A DNA stretch of 64,000 nucleotides from Antitrichia curtipendula (Eukaryota > Streptophyta > Bryopsida > Hypnales > Leucodontaceae). The stretch covers positions 6,758,001 to 6,822,000 of the forward strand of contig OX579635.1 in assembly GCA_951230915.1 (NCBI GenBank). The letters are read 5' to 3'. A program made the position numbers and the translations under genes. The notes below the pieces were generated by a model that was not told the DNA's origin, did no database searches, and worked only from the letters and a program-made list of their open reading frames with translations. This document shows, in pieces, positions 23,851 to 35,784 of this stretch (position 1 is the stretch's first letter; every line of letters begins with the position of its first letter).

Positions 23851-26060
23851 TTTGTAGCTAATTTTGCACCCTCTCAAATAAGAAAATGAGTGCAATTCAA
23901 TTTTAGTGCTGAGAAACCAATTGGTGAGTAGTCAATCTTGTATTGAAAAAGAATTGAAATGGGCTTGATTTCTAATACCAACCCAAAGTATAGAAATATG
24001 GAAAGGAAAACTAATTGTGTTTGCAAACATCTCTTCTATTTGTTAGCCACTCATAGCATGCTTCAATCTAAACTTTGAAAAATAGTTTGACAATTTTCAT
24101 TGTCACTTCATCAAAAAGGCTTATGAAAATATGGGGCAAACTGGACTTTTACTTAAGTACACTTTACATCTACCCACTTTTGAATCTCCTTAATAAATAG
24201 AAATATACCTAATTTCATGTTGTATGTTCCACTTGAAGGGAATCTGCTTCTCCAATTATAACTTCAAAAGAAGGTCTTTGAGAAGGTTGAGCATGCCAAC
24301 AAGCATGGACTAGATCTTGTAGCTTAGGAAATACATAGTTAGGCAAAGAGGGTCTTTCGCCTTTGATAACATCACTCCACTTGTTCTTTTATATCCATCA
24401 AATGGTATCTGACTTGTCAATATTTCATAACATGTCATTCCAAAATTATAGACATCCACCTTCTCAGTCTATATCTCATCATTTTGATTTTCTTCATTCT
24501 TTTGAAGCTCTTGCAAAACTTTAGGAGCCCTCCAAAATCCATTCCTTGAACAAACATTGTACACTCGTAATCCGCTACTTCGCAAAACAATAAATCAAAC
24601 GTTTCAGATATGACGAGGACATTGGCAACTTTCAATCTCTGTGCAACACACCTTCTCCATGCAACCCTTGCATCTCCCTTGTTATCCTTTACATAATAAA
24701 GAAGGAATTATGAAATAAAAAGGGTGGTCGTTCTCTTCTATTTTTTGACAACAAGTCAAACTCCCAAGGATGGGTGTTGTCTTCCACTTTGAGGTCAATG
24801 AATTTGTGCAAATCCCTCCAATACCTCAACATCATGCGAGTCTCCCATCCATTAACAATGTTGCATGTCCAATCCTATATCAAAATCCAAAAATTTTAAA
24901 TCCAAAATCTTGAATTACAAACTCAGAGCTCCTCTCTTGCATTGACTTAGATTCACTGCAATCCTCTCCATCCTTCCTCATAGTGCGCGGTCAATGCTTT
25001 TTCAAATCGGCCAACAAAAATCCTGCACCCAATTTGAACACCTTCACAACCAAACCTCTATCAAGCCCTTGACTTTGGCTTCAAAGATCTGGGCTTCGCC
25101 TCCCTCTACAATCAGGCACCCAATCCCTAAACTGTCAACCAAATCATCACGAAAGAAATGGGGGGCACTTGCTTTCAGATCCTCCCAAACAGAGAGTTTG
25201 CTGGGGCTTGAAATTGGAACGGGGTGGTGGATGTCACAACCAGGAACTTCACTCCACGTTGATTTGGATGCCGCAATTTGACTCAAAACCTCCGACTCAT
25301 TGTCCTCCTGCGCTTGTTGGTCTCGAAATGCAAGTCCCAGCACTTTGGGTCCCGACAACCCACCCCCTCTCGCTCCCCAAACTCCCGAGCATGTTGTCAA
25401 GATCTAAATCCACATCCATGTGAGAAACGAAGGAAGGAGACTCTGCAGCGATTGATGGAGGAACGGACTCCGGATAAGAAGACCCATCTGCTCCACTGCA
25501 CGAGGCTTCTCCCACCTGCTCAACTGCGTCCTTACCGCGACTCGTGCTTGGCTTCACTTCTGCCATCACTTCACAAATAATTCCGTCTCTTACAATCTCC
25601 CCAGGTGCACTTTCACACCAAGAAAATACCCACACCTCGGCCTCCCTCTCAAATTTGCAACATGAACGACACAACTTTGACTCCAACTGAAGTGGATCAA
25701 AACACACAACAAGCTCAAGTAGGACTCGATCACAAGGGCTCGTTCGGCATGCCACGAGGTAACCTTCACTTGGACAAGCAGACATATATCCGGTCAAAGC
25801 GGTGGTTGAACTAGATTGCAACGCAGTGTCACAACTAAGCACGCTACACCACGTACAGCAAGCGCAGGCACAGATCGAGATACTAACCTAGACAGATCAT
25901 TCAAAGTCTGTCACTTCTGCAGCCGCGCCATTATACGGCTCACAACCCACCCCTGCAGTACACAGCTTCGAAATGGCTCAGATAGTCGGATCATTACTAC
26001 AGAACAACTACAGCTTAAAGGATGGAGCGGGCTTTCCGGGAGCGACCAAATCTAGTATGG
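23850..26060. repeat. Kinase-bearing duplicated block, copy 1
   Basis: From gctaattttgcaccctct at about 23855 to the DNA upstream of the kinase N-terminus, this block matches 31945-34050 in the same orientation, including non-coding flanks on both sides of the kinase. A third, shorter-flanked copy lies at 38880-40760. The shared flanks show that whole genomic segments, not spliced transcripts, were copied. Confidence 0.8.
24215..25842 (-). pseudogene. TKL-like protein kinase pseudogene, copy 1
   Basis: Fragments of one kinase lie in order on the minus strand: an N-terminal region with CEVMAEV and CSGADGSS, a linker with SVWEDLKASAPHFFRDD, a nucleotide loop with EGGEAQIFEAK, then C-terminal pieces with the VADYECTMF segment. 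The catalytic loop reads VLHRD then a stop: one base is missing relative to copy 2 (gattga instead of gacttga), which shifts the frame at HRDLK. Another frame break falls in the N-terminal DVDLDLD region, and the middle of the domain is interrupted by stops. It cannot encode an active kinase. Confidence 0.8.
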
Positions 26061-26237
26061 TGAGAGAGATTGACCAAGGAAAGCTGGCCAGTGGCCGGGA
26101 GGAACGACTTCAGTTCCATGTGTCGGCATGAACATCCATTGTCTTGCCTGTGTTAAGAAAACATTTGCAGTTGAACAGTGAGGAATAACTTGCTGTAGTT
26201 TAGTGCTGTAACTTACTAAGGAATGGCTTGCTATAGT

Positions 26238-26640
26238 TTAGTATTGTGGGACTAGGGAGGGAATTCCACAGGGAGACTGTCTAGCCTTCACCTCCCTTGG
26301 TCTCGCAGGGAGCGTGGATTTTTCACCCGCACATCTATGTGGGATCAGAGGGTTACTCCGAAATACTGTCTTGAAATACCCAAAGGGTGGCTTCCGCTCT
26401 GCTCGACTCACCTCCATTTCTTCAATTGTTGTCCTGCTTTGCTTTCCCCGTTCTTCCATACGCTGAATTTCTTGCGATCGTTTCATGTACAACATTCCTT
26501 CTCGCAAGCAAGATAAATTTCCCCCCGTCTCTGTAGAACTCTTGAATGCCGCCAAGCACCACAAAGTCTCGTCGTTGGTGGAAGTTGACTTAAGTGTAAG
26601 GAATTAAGATTCGGCCTTTGGAATGGACGAAGGGTGGATA
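26238..26640 (-). other. Coding-like minus-strand frame, unknown (~110-120 aa)
   Basis: An open frame contains WCLAAFKSSTETGG, CLREGMLYMKRSQEIQRMEE and SRAERKPPFGYFKTVF. It is charged and helix-rich with good base composition, and it extends upstream of its first Met (STSTNDETL). I do not recognise a family. It lies between kinase copy 1 and the ISE2-like fragment, so it may be an exon remnant brought in by the same rearrangements. Whether it is expressed is unknown. Confidence 0.3.
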
Positions 26641-26742
26641 GCTGTTATCTGTTTCCTCCAAATCCTAACATAAAAACCTGAATGCGGACAAGGACGAAGT
26701 GGTTTCGCTTCCGTTGCTGGAAAAGCTTAGGGTGCTAGGTAG

Positions 26743-27480
26743 AATGAGGAAGTGGAGGACAAAGACTCAGATAGTGATGACGAAGAAGAAGATGGGATTT
26801 ATTACGCTGAGTTTAGCGAACGTTGACTATGAGGAAGACGCCAAAGCAGGTGTAGTGCTCAAAATGGCTCGTAGTGAGAAGAGTGGGAAGGACAGGGTAA
26901 GGTTGATAGAGCTTTGTGCGAAGGTGTAGGCAAGCGAGGATCGCACTGTGACGGTTGGTGACATTGCGGATCTCTGTGACTTCCCATTTGACAAGTTTCA
27001 AGTCTGCAGAGGAATTGAATCTGAGTTTTTGATGTTTTCGTTTGAATGTGTGTCAATTTTCCAAATTTGGATGTTATAAATCTAGTCGAATATTCTGGAC
27101 TTAAGTTGTTGGACTATACCTAGTTTTGCAAACTTTGTATATTCTTTTCTTAACATCCTGTGTTCTTGAGCTGTAACCTCTCACAGGCAATTTGAAATTG
27201 TTGGAAAAACTTTAGAATTGAGAAAGTGGGAACGTTCTCGAATGCCGTGTATTGCAACCATGGATTAGGGTTGACGTGAGTTTGTTTTTGTTGCAAAGGA
27301 TGTCCATCGAAGGTTTTCTTCGAAGGATCATTGTTGGTGGTGTATGCTCTAACTAGTAGTGGTAAGACTCTTGTTGCTGAGGCCGCTGCAGCGGCCACAA
27401 CTACTAGAGGGAAACATTTGTTTTACACTGCACCTCTCAAGGCATAGTCGAATCAAAAACTTCATGATTCTCGGTGCAGT
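26743..27480 (+). pseudogene. Broken DExH-box RNA helicase fragment, ISE2-like
   Basis: Three separated pieces match the N-terminal part of plant ISE2 (DExH15), a plastid RNA helicase of the Ski2 type: an acidic stretch EDKDSDSDDEEEDGIYYAEF (about 26755-26820); DIADLCDFPFDKFQ (about 26961-27002); and, after a gap, a Q-motif-like IEGFLR and YALTSSGKTLVAEAAAA with the Walker A GKT (about 27343-27400), then LFYTAPLKA. The pieces are in different frames, with stops between them, and a stop codon (27445-27447) falls inside the motif Ia region. The rest of the helicase is absent. It lies directly upstream of duplication copy B. ISE2 identity is by recall of the family motifs. Confidence 0.65.
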
Positions 27481-27582
27481 CTCGGTTTCTGCCCACGCCC
27501 ATGTTTTGGTTTAGCTTTTTATTCACTTATGTTTTATTTATTTACTTCAAGAGTATTAGAAGTAGTTATAATTTTAGAGAAC

Positions 27583-30500
27583 GCAGAATTATTTAGCAAA
27601 AACGCAGTCCAAAAACTCAAATCTGCAATATTCTACCATTCTTCCTAACAATGTTTGAGTAGTGTTTCAAGGTTCTCTTGTAATCTTCCCTTAAATTGGT
27701 TAGTTTCTTGGTGTGCAATGGGATCATTTGCATTGGTGGAGTGTATGAGCGATGGTGCAATTCGGAATGTGAACTAGTTTCTTTGAATACTCTGTACTAA
27801 TCACGCTCTAGCTTTTGTCATGAAATTTTAATACATACGGGTTTGTTTTCTGTATTTATTGAATTGTGTTGATTTCCTCAAGCTCTTCGTAATACGGAAC
27901 GGAGTACACGAGTTTAGGAAAACCTTTTCTACGTCTTTTACTTGCCTCAATTCATTGGGGTATATGTCCCTCCTCTTGAATCGTTCCTTTAACAAACCTT
28001 CGTTGAAGGCCAAATCCTGTAGAAAATAATCGTAAATGGCTCTGCATCCAGATTCTGCAGTCTTGGTTATATGTCAATGCATGAATTTTCCAGCTGTGAT
28101 CTACAGCCATGGCGGCGAGTCAACATTACAAGAAGGATTGTATCAAGGCCTTTAAATCCACTCACATGTGATTTTAAAGAAAAGTTATCGAGCTCAAAGC
28201 CTAAGATGGAGTTAGAAGTGTCAGTCATCATACCCTTGCCAAATGTTTTGTGGAGTTTTGCACCCGGTTTTGAATTTCCTGTAACAGAATGTTGTAGCTG
28301 GTTTTCTGTTGCTGTCAACAGAAATCAGGCCAAACGGAGAAAGGGGGGAGAGATAGAAGCTGGAGTAGATTTTGCGAAAGATCACTTTCACAGTTGCGCA
28401 ACTGAGCATGGCATGTTTGTCATTATGAGTCAATTTCTATTGAGCGTTTGTATGATTTCGCTCCACCACATGGCTCTCTAGAAGAAGATGTACCCTTTGA
28501 CACATCCCTTCTAACTGGCAGCATGAATCTTTGTGAAGAGTCTGGACTGAAACCTATTGTTGAGCAAGTAATTGCTCAGCTGATAACCTATTGATGTGTT
28601 GAATTGTCGTTCTCTTGTTGCTAGTCACAAGTAAAAAACTCTTCTATTCTTTTCCATGCCGGTTTCCATGTGGAGTCTCTGGTTGCGTTTTTAAAGTGAA
28701 ATTCTTGTACGCACTGTTTCTTGTCCAATTTCAGAGTTGTGAACTGACCCCTTTCCTTTTGTCTATCAATCGTACCGGTAGTGATGACCCCGATTCTGTT
28801 GTTGCTGCTGCAGACAACAAGTGGCTTAAAAGAATGGTTGCCAAGCACGCGCGTTGGTGAATGAAGGCTGCGCATGTATTGTCCCTCCTTAGAAACTCCA
28901 CCCTTAGTTATTCCACCATCGTTGGCTTGGGAACCACAGATTTCTTAGAGACTCTGACTAACACAAGAAATTGGGCAGATTTCCCTGGCCAAGTGGCACA
29001 ACCCAATGTCTATGTCAAGAAAACTGTTTCTTTCGGGAGCAAAGACGTTACGAGGAAAATCCCCCCCTCCTCGGGATTCAATATCGATCCGATGAGCTCG
29101 GAGCACGAGCAAAGTTCTGTACAAATTCAATCTTGATTGAATTATACTGAAAGCAATTCAACAGGTAAGTGGTGAGTAAACTGAAAGCTTGGTTTTGAAA
29201 CGATACTAACAACGAATACAATATACATATAATGTAGAAACAAAATGAATGCTTGAATGCTGTTCATTTATGTCATCGTATGATCCCAAGTATATGACAA
29301 TAATATTGCAGATACACCGTGTATTGTATTTGAGTACTTCATTTTTCCGATTAGTATTGCAGCAATATTGAAAAAATGCCTCAGGTTTTCCTTAGTCTGA
29401 TATTAGATGTGGTTACTTGTTTGTGAGAGAAGTTGAATCCGGTTTGGTTTTGTTCCTTGAAGGATTTTGAGTATTACTATCGAATACAGTCCTGCATTGC
29501 CTTGATTTTCTGTGAGTGTCCTGAGCTTTTTGATTCCGAAGATGAGAATTTCAGCAAACTTTCAGCAAACTTTCAGAACTGCTTTTGAAGGAGTCCACTT
29601 GGAGCTGTACATCTTCGAAGCAGATTTGGAATCCGATCCATTCATTGCTTTTGCATATCTTGCATGCTTGATCTTCACTGTATAGTACAGTAAGTCTGGT
29701 CCTGCTTCTGGCTCAAGTTGGATGCTTTTTCTCAGAAAATGTTTTTTTTCTAGATTTTTTTTTTTTCATGATATGGGAAAGGTAGGCATTTGGTGCGGAA
29801 GTTCATGCTTTGAAAATATATATCTTTCACGTAATAATTAGTATTTGCATCTGCCTAGCTACATGAGTAGCACACTCTTACGTAGTACAAAGGAACTGTA
29901 GATTATTGATTCCAAAAGGTATACTCAGGTATTAATTATTTTGAGGAATATTTGCTTTGAAGTTGTATAACAGAGCCTTGGGAATCATTTGCCATCATTC
30001 AGAGTTTCTTTGGGGTTCAGAGTCATGCAACTGTCGCGTGTGGCATGATAAGCATGAACCTCAGGGGGCAACCTCGCAGCATTCTGCTTTGATTGGATTA
30101 AGGTAAACCTGCCCATAACAGGCAAATCACCCATGACAGGCACCTACTGAACTCCCCCATTACAGTCTTTTATCAATCTATGAGAAACTTTTTCTTAAAA
30201 ATGGGATGAAGACTGCATAAGGTTGATTTGTAGTTTTTATCAAAGCCTTGGGATATGGTTATGAAGTTATTAGTAACTGTTATGAACACTTACACCAATC
30301 TAGTCTAAAACTGGTAGTAAAAAGTAGTTTTTTTTATTTCTTCATGTCATGTCCATGTTAGAAAGTCATGTAGCCATCTTAGAAAATGTTATGACTGTTT
30401 TAGGTGGGAAGATGACCATCATGGAAACAATTTTCTGCTGATTTGGGGTAGTCTACAGACTCTTTTGGGCTTACTGGACAGTACACTTCAAAAATTCACA

Positions 30501-31285
30501 AAAAATTCATATTTTATCCAAAAAATAAAATTCCAGTTGCTTTCTTCATTTCTCACATGTGTCTTTGTATGGAAAAAAATTTGATTATTTTTGCTAATGG
30601 CTATACAACAAATCAGTCATTCTGCCTGTCATAGGCAGGTTTACCTTAGCCCCTTCAATGGATGGAGCCAATGACCATGTGAACAACCTCAATATCTTTA
30701 TCTTTAGGTGCTCTCTTTTGCCACTAAATATGAATGGTTATTTTTTTCATTTTATTTTTCAAAGATAAAATCATAAACTTCTATAAGTTGTTAAAAGTTT
30801 AGATTTTTTGGTGAAAATAGTTTGAAATTACTTTCACTTGAGGTGAAGAAAATGTGCATCAAATGCAAGACTTGTTTATTTAAAAATTCTGAAAATTTCA
30901 CCATAGGTGCATATTATAGTTTGAAACATCATGGTGTAATATGAATAGCCTTGTCATTTTATAATTAGAAAATGGTAGACCATATATAAACTCATGAAAT
31001 TGCTGAAAAAAATGAGACTGCAATGTGGTTTGGTTATAAAAGGATAACACCCTTGCAAAAAATTATATCATTAGATTATTTTTATACTTTGAAGCAAAGG
31101 GCTAATTACCTTGGTCACTAGCTATGCAATTATTCATTGACTTTATAAATATGCACTTTCCTTGTTTTTCTAAAAGAAAGTCATTCATTAGACACTTTGT
31201 CTTCTACATCTTTCAAGACAATGCAACATCAATAGTTTTGGAAGTAATAAACATGTCATTCAATAAGCATCATTACACATTTTTT
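27583..31285. repeat. Segmental duplication, copy B
   Basis: Direct-orientation match to 15655-19215. It carries the 546-bp TA-flanked element (30101-30646) that is missing from copy A, and lacks copy A's MITE. A minus/plus mosaic of short frames is present: 28861-29136 is open on the plus strand (FLETLTNTRNWADFP), but copy A has stops there. I see no intact gene; the block probably derives from an older multi-exon gene. Confidence 0.85.
30101..30646. mobile_element. TA-flanked inverted-repeat element, copy 2 (546 bp), with empty site in copy A
   Basis: It starts AGGTAAACCTGCC, ends GGCAGGTTTACCT, and its inverted repeats extend to about 24 bp (through ACAGGCA). It is flanked by TA on both sides. 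The paralogous site in copy A (near 18345-18356) reads gattggattagcccc with a single TA, so insertion with a TA duplication is seen directly. Non-autonomous; matches 21870-22381 inside. Confidence 0.85.
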
Positions 31286-31944
31286 TTACTGTAAAAATTA
31301 TGAATATTCTTTTCTGGTTTTCACCTATTGTAGAAAGAGGTGAGTGTTCACAATTGATCAAGAATGTTGAGTCGGTTATATAGCATGCTATAAATGTGAA
31401 TTTAATCCTGGAACAATGTGGAGGTGACGTGGTTGTTGGTATAATTGAATCTCTATACTCCTTGAAAAAAAAAATGCTTTAGATATATACAATCAATCCT
31501 TCTAGACATGTAATATTCACAATCAAATTACGAGACTCATTTATTTCCAGTAAATTCTCATCCAAGTATACATAGAAATCTTACTAACAAATACAACTAG
31601 TTTCATTTCCTACCGTGACAAGCTTCCTGATCAATTAATATTTAGAGCTTGAATTATATTCAGTCTCACATTCACTCGTGCTCCACAAAACTAACACAAT
31701 TGACTTGGCCAATTCTCCAACAATTCAAGCCTCTTAGTCAATTAGCATTTTGCACTCAAAACTATCTGATCTCACAACAAGTTGCAATTTTTACATTCAA
31801 ACAACCTAATCACAAATAATACAAATAGACATACAACACTGACAACATTTTCCAAAGTACACTAATATATCCTTTCGACACAAGTTTACCAAATTCACAC
31901 TGCTTGTAGAATAGTTGAAAAATTCACAATGACAAATTTGTACC
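31286..31944. other. AT-rich spacer, no gene
   Basis: Between duplication copy B and the second kinase block. AT-rich, no coding texture, no recognised element ends. Confidence 0.5.
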
Positions 31945-34050
31945 TGATGCTAATTTTGCACCCTCTTTAACAAGAAACTTAGTGCAATCCAATTTTAGTA
32001 CTGAGAAGCCAATTGGTGAGTAGACAATCTTGTATTGAAAAAGAATAGAAATAAACTTGTTTTGTATAATAATCAATCCTAAAATGTAAAAGTATGCAAT
32101 AGAAAACTAATTGTATTTGCAAAACATCTCTACAATTTGCTATCCACTTCTAGCATACTCTAATATAAACATTTGACAATTTTCATTGCCACTTCATCAA
32201 AAAGGTTTATAAATTTAAAGAGCAAATTGGACTTCTACTTAAATACACTTTACATCCACCCCCTTTTGAATCTTTTTAGTAAATAAAAATATGTCTAATT
32301 CCATGATGAATGTTCCACTTGAAGGGAACCTAGTTTTCCAATTAGAACTTGAAAATAAGGTCTTTGAGAAGGTTGAGCATGCCAACATGCCTCCACTATT
32401 TTCCGTAGCTTAGGATATACATAATTAGGTAAAGAGGGTCTCTCACCTTTGATAACATCATCACACTTGCTCTTGGTATATCCATCATATGGTATTTGAC
32501 CTGTCAATGTTTCGTAGCACATCATTCTAAAACTTGTAGACATCAACTTTTTTAGTCTATATGTCACCATTTCGATCTTCATTCTTTTGAAGCTCTTGTA
32601 AAACTTCAAGAGCCCTCCAAAATCCCATCCCTTGAACAAACATTGCACACTTGTAATCCGCTACATCATAAAACAATAAATTAGCCTTTGTAACTCTAGT
32701 GAGGACATTGGCAACTTTCAAGTCTCTATGCAACACACCTTCTGCACGCAATCCTTGCATCCCGCTTGCTATGTCTACCATAATCTAAATGGAATGAAGA
32801 AATGAGAAGGAGGGTTGTTCTCTTCTATTTCTAAACAACAAGTCAAACTCCCAAGGATGAGTGTTGTCTTTGACTCTGAGATCAATGAGTGTGTGCAAAT
32901 CCCCCCAATACTTCCACATCAAGAAAGTGAACCTCCCATCCTCTAACAATGTCGCACCTACAATTAAACATCGGCCTTCAACAAAGTTTGAATTAACATC
33001 GTCAAATACAAACCCGGAGCTCCTCTCTTGCATTGATCTACATTCAATATAATCTTGTCCATCCTTCTTCATGGAAGGGGGCCAATGGCGTTTCAAATCA
33101 GTCAACAAAAATCCTGCATCCAATTTGAACACCTTCACGACCACATTATCACCAAATCCCTCCACTTTGGCTTCGAAGATCTGGGCTTGGCCTCCCTCTG
33201 CAATCAATCGCACCAACCCCAAATCTTCAACCCAATCATCACGAAAGAAATGGAGGGCACTTGCTTTTAGATCCTCCCAAACAGAGAGTTCGCTGGGGCG
33301 TGAGACTGGAACGGGGTGGTGGATGTTGCGACCACCCCGTTCACTCCACGTCAACTTGAATGCCGCAATTTGACTCAAAACCTTCAGCTCACTGTCCTCT
33401 TGTGCTTGTTGGACTCGAGATGCAAGTCCCAGCACTTTGGGTCCCGACAACCCACCTTCTCTCACTCCCCAGACTCCTGAGCATGTGTCAAGATCTAAAT
33501 CCACATCCATGTGAGAAATGAAGGAAGGAGACTCTGTATAGCGATTGATGGAAGAACAAACTCGGGATATGAGGACCCATCCGCTCCACTGCTGCACGAG
33601 GCTTCTCCCACAATCTCAATTGCATCCTCATTGCAACTCGTTCTTGGCTTCACGTCTACCATTACCTCCACGTGCACTTTTACATCAAGAAAAAGAAAAC
33701 CAGTGCCTCCTTCTCGAATATGCAACATCAACGCCTCCACTTCAACTAAATTCAAGCGTCTCGAAACTCCCGATTGGCAATTATAAGGTTGAAGTAGGTC
33801 TGCCGTACAACGGATGGATCATCCACATGCGCATGAGGGGGAACTATCCTGCAAAAAGACGACGGGCATCCAAACTAGATGGTAGTGCAACCAGATTTCA
33901 ATCAGCCTAGTCTTACAACAAAGCAGGCTTTGATGATCTCAACAAGCGTCGGGACAGAGGTGTAGACTTTGGACACCTCGCCATCACGCGGCTCACAGCT
34001 TATACCAGGCTCCAAATAACTTCAACTCTGCTCAAATAGATGCTAACTTA
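31945..34050. repeat. Kinase-bearing duplicated block, copy 2
   Basis: Direct-orientation match to 23850-26060, covering the 3' flank, the kinase and part of its 5' flank. Its right edge coincides closely with the fold-back element at 34051, which may have inserted at or near the boundary. Confidence 0.8.
32295..33755 (-). pseudogene. TKL-like protein kinase pseudogene, copy 2
   Basis: The minus-strand frame from about 33597 to 32785 is long and open: DVDLDLDTCSGVWG, SVWEDLKASALHFF, nucleotide loop LIAEGGQAQIFEAK, then the lysine strand VVVKVFK. It ends at FLHSI then TAG, where copy 3 has FHSIWYM (TGG to TAG). The domain resumes with DIASGMQGLRAEGVLHRDLK (intact catalytic loop), then frame breaks occur near VADYKCAMF, and the C-lobe continues with MMCYETLTGQIPYDGYTKSK and VEACWHAQPSQRP. 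N-terminal frame shifts are also present near 33500. Multiple lesions make it a pseudogene, though the family relationship is clear. Confidence 0.8.
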
Positions 34051-34251
34051 CACAGGGCGCTTATTTCAGTCTTCGGTGTTCAATCCCCCGTGAGTCTCAC
34101 TTTCTGTGTATGCGTGATTGCGACACCTGTAAAAGTTTACAAAAGTTTACTAATTACAGTAATTTTGGACACGTGTTGCAATCACGCATACACAGAAGAA
34201 AGTGAGACTCACGGGGGATTGAACACCGAAGACTGAAATAAGCGCCCTGTG
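34051..34251. mobile_element. Fold-back hairpin element 1, ~71-bp near-perfect arms
   Basis: The left arm (34051-34121, starting CACAGGGCGCTTATTTCAG) and right arm (34178-34251) are reverse complements along their whole length, differing by a 3-nt insertion in the right arm (near 34197). A ~56-nt loop separates them. TTA lies directly outside each end, a likely 3-bp target duplication. That fits PIF/Harbinger or CACTA-type non-autonomous elements. The high arm identity implies recent insertion. Transcription would give a long hairpin. Confidence 0.8.
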
Positions 34252-34259
34252 TTACTCTA

Positions 34260-34983
34260 GACTGCAACTCGAGCTAGTAGACTAAAGCCATAGCTTCAGC
34301 CGGAGCTTGGAGCTGTAGTAAGCCCTAGTGAACGCGTGAGAGAGAAAGAAAGTCAGCCAGGGGCAGCCAAGACTGCAGTTTCCCCCTTTTGCCCCGTCCT
34401 GGCCTTCCAAGAAAAGTCGGCCAGTATTTAATGAAGTTGGATATTGGATTGTGGAAATTTCTCAGAATGGCATCGCATTGTTCTGGATTTACTGTAAGAC
34501 TTCAATCGGGATGCTCCTGCACTGTTGAAGGAATTCTTTACTTCCGTTTAGTCCACGTCGTGGGATCCTTATTGACATAGTCAAGATTTTGAGAAAAAAA
34601 ATACAAAGCCGGTTATCAACGTGAAGGTCGATGACAGATCCTTCAAACACTCAGACATGCCAATACGCCATGGATCTAATTGGTAAGTAGAGAGTGTTCT
34701 TTTGGGATCAGATGCTTAGACGTACATTCAACAAGTAGTTGGAGTTTGGGAATGTTGAGTTGGATTAACCTTCAATCCAATTATGGTAACCATTCTACAC
34801 TTTCAAGGAAAGTTGAACTTATTTTATTATTAGATTTGTAAACCTATAAAATCTTGATGTCAAACAATTGAAAAGATGTTGAGGATGACCCAATCCTTTG
34901 TTCCTCGGAGGTGAGATGAGGTCAATACGGATGGGTTTGAGCAAAGTGGCTTTCAAGTAACAAATCAAATTCTGTAACCGAGA
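34260..34983. other. Intergenic, no gene assigned
   Basis: Moderate composition at first, then AT-rich. Short frames with no recognised domain. Confidence 0.4.
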
Positions 34984-35329
34984 TTAACCCTTAAACGACA
35001 TACCAAACCCCAAGGGTTGTGTTTTGAGAAAATCTTCACCTAAATTCAAGACTCCACTTCTCCACTACATGTAAACTTCCTTGGTATCATTCTATTGACC
35101 TTCAAAAAATGAATCTAGCAATCTAAGTCATGAGTTTCGAATGATAATTTGAACTTACAATTTTTATTTTGGAGAGTTTGAATTTTTGTTAATAGTGACT
35201 TTGAGGTTGTCTTTGACCTTGAGGAGGGTGGAAGCTCATCATTGATTGATTGATCATTTAAACAAGGTACATGATGTCCACCTAAGAAAGATGCAGCCAT
35301 CCCCGAGCCCCGGAGTGCTAATGGTGTTG

Positions 35330-35757
35330 TTCAATCCGTTGTTGTGGATTTATTGCCTTTTGAGATAATTATACAATATGTGCCATTGAATGTTTTGCTC
35401 TCTCCAAAGATTACTAGCAGTATGTTGGTTGAACGTTACCTGTGGTGCCTTCAAAGTCTTGCTTTTCAATCAAGCAAGCATTTCAAACTGTTGCATTCTG
35501 TGTAGATTGTACCATCAGTACCTTTTCATTATGTTGCTTTAAAACGAGCCATTGAATTCCAGAAGATTGTTAGAAGTGAAACTCGTACATTCTTTACAAG
35601 AGTATTGATCAAATTGAAGGTTTGTAAGCAATCTCCAATCCACTTTGCACAACTCACTCTAGCTGAGATGATGAGAGAATTTGGACAGGTCCTCACAGTC
35701 ACAAGTCAAGCATTGCGACTGGAAACAATTACTGACATTTGTGGTGATGTGAAGTGA
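35330..35757 (+). pseudogene. Coding-like remnant, unknown family
   Basis: A plus-strand frame reads VVDLLPFEIIIQYVP, ERYLWCLQSLAFQSSKHF, a stop, then ALKRAIEFQKIVRSETRTFF, IKLKVCKQSPIHFAQLTLAE and TVTSQALRLETITDICGD before TGA. It looks like real protein sequence (helical, balanced residues) broken by a stop. I do not recognise the family. It lies inside the candidate 1.39-kb TTAA element, so it may be captured host sequence or a decayed gene the element inserted around. Confidence 0.35.
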
Positions 35758-35763
35758 GTTCCG

Positions 35764-35784
35764 TCACATACATACATACATACT
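35764..35784. repeat. CATA microsatellite
   Basis: Short run of cata units (acatacatacatacatact). No function suggested. Confidence 0.7.

Noticed and set aside
28861..29136. 91-aa open frame in duplication copy B as a real gene
   Set aside because: The paralogous stretch in copy A has stops and indels in this frame, and no domain was recognised, so it is treated as remnant sequence.
33071..33373. Plus-strand frames across the kinase copies (also near 25044-25580 and 39702-40228)
   Set aside because: They are shadows: the minus strand carries the kinase motifs in order, and the same shadow recurs in each copy because the copies are homologous.
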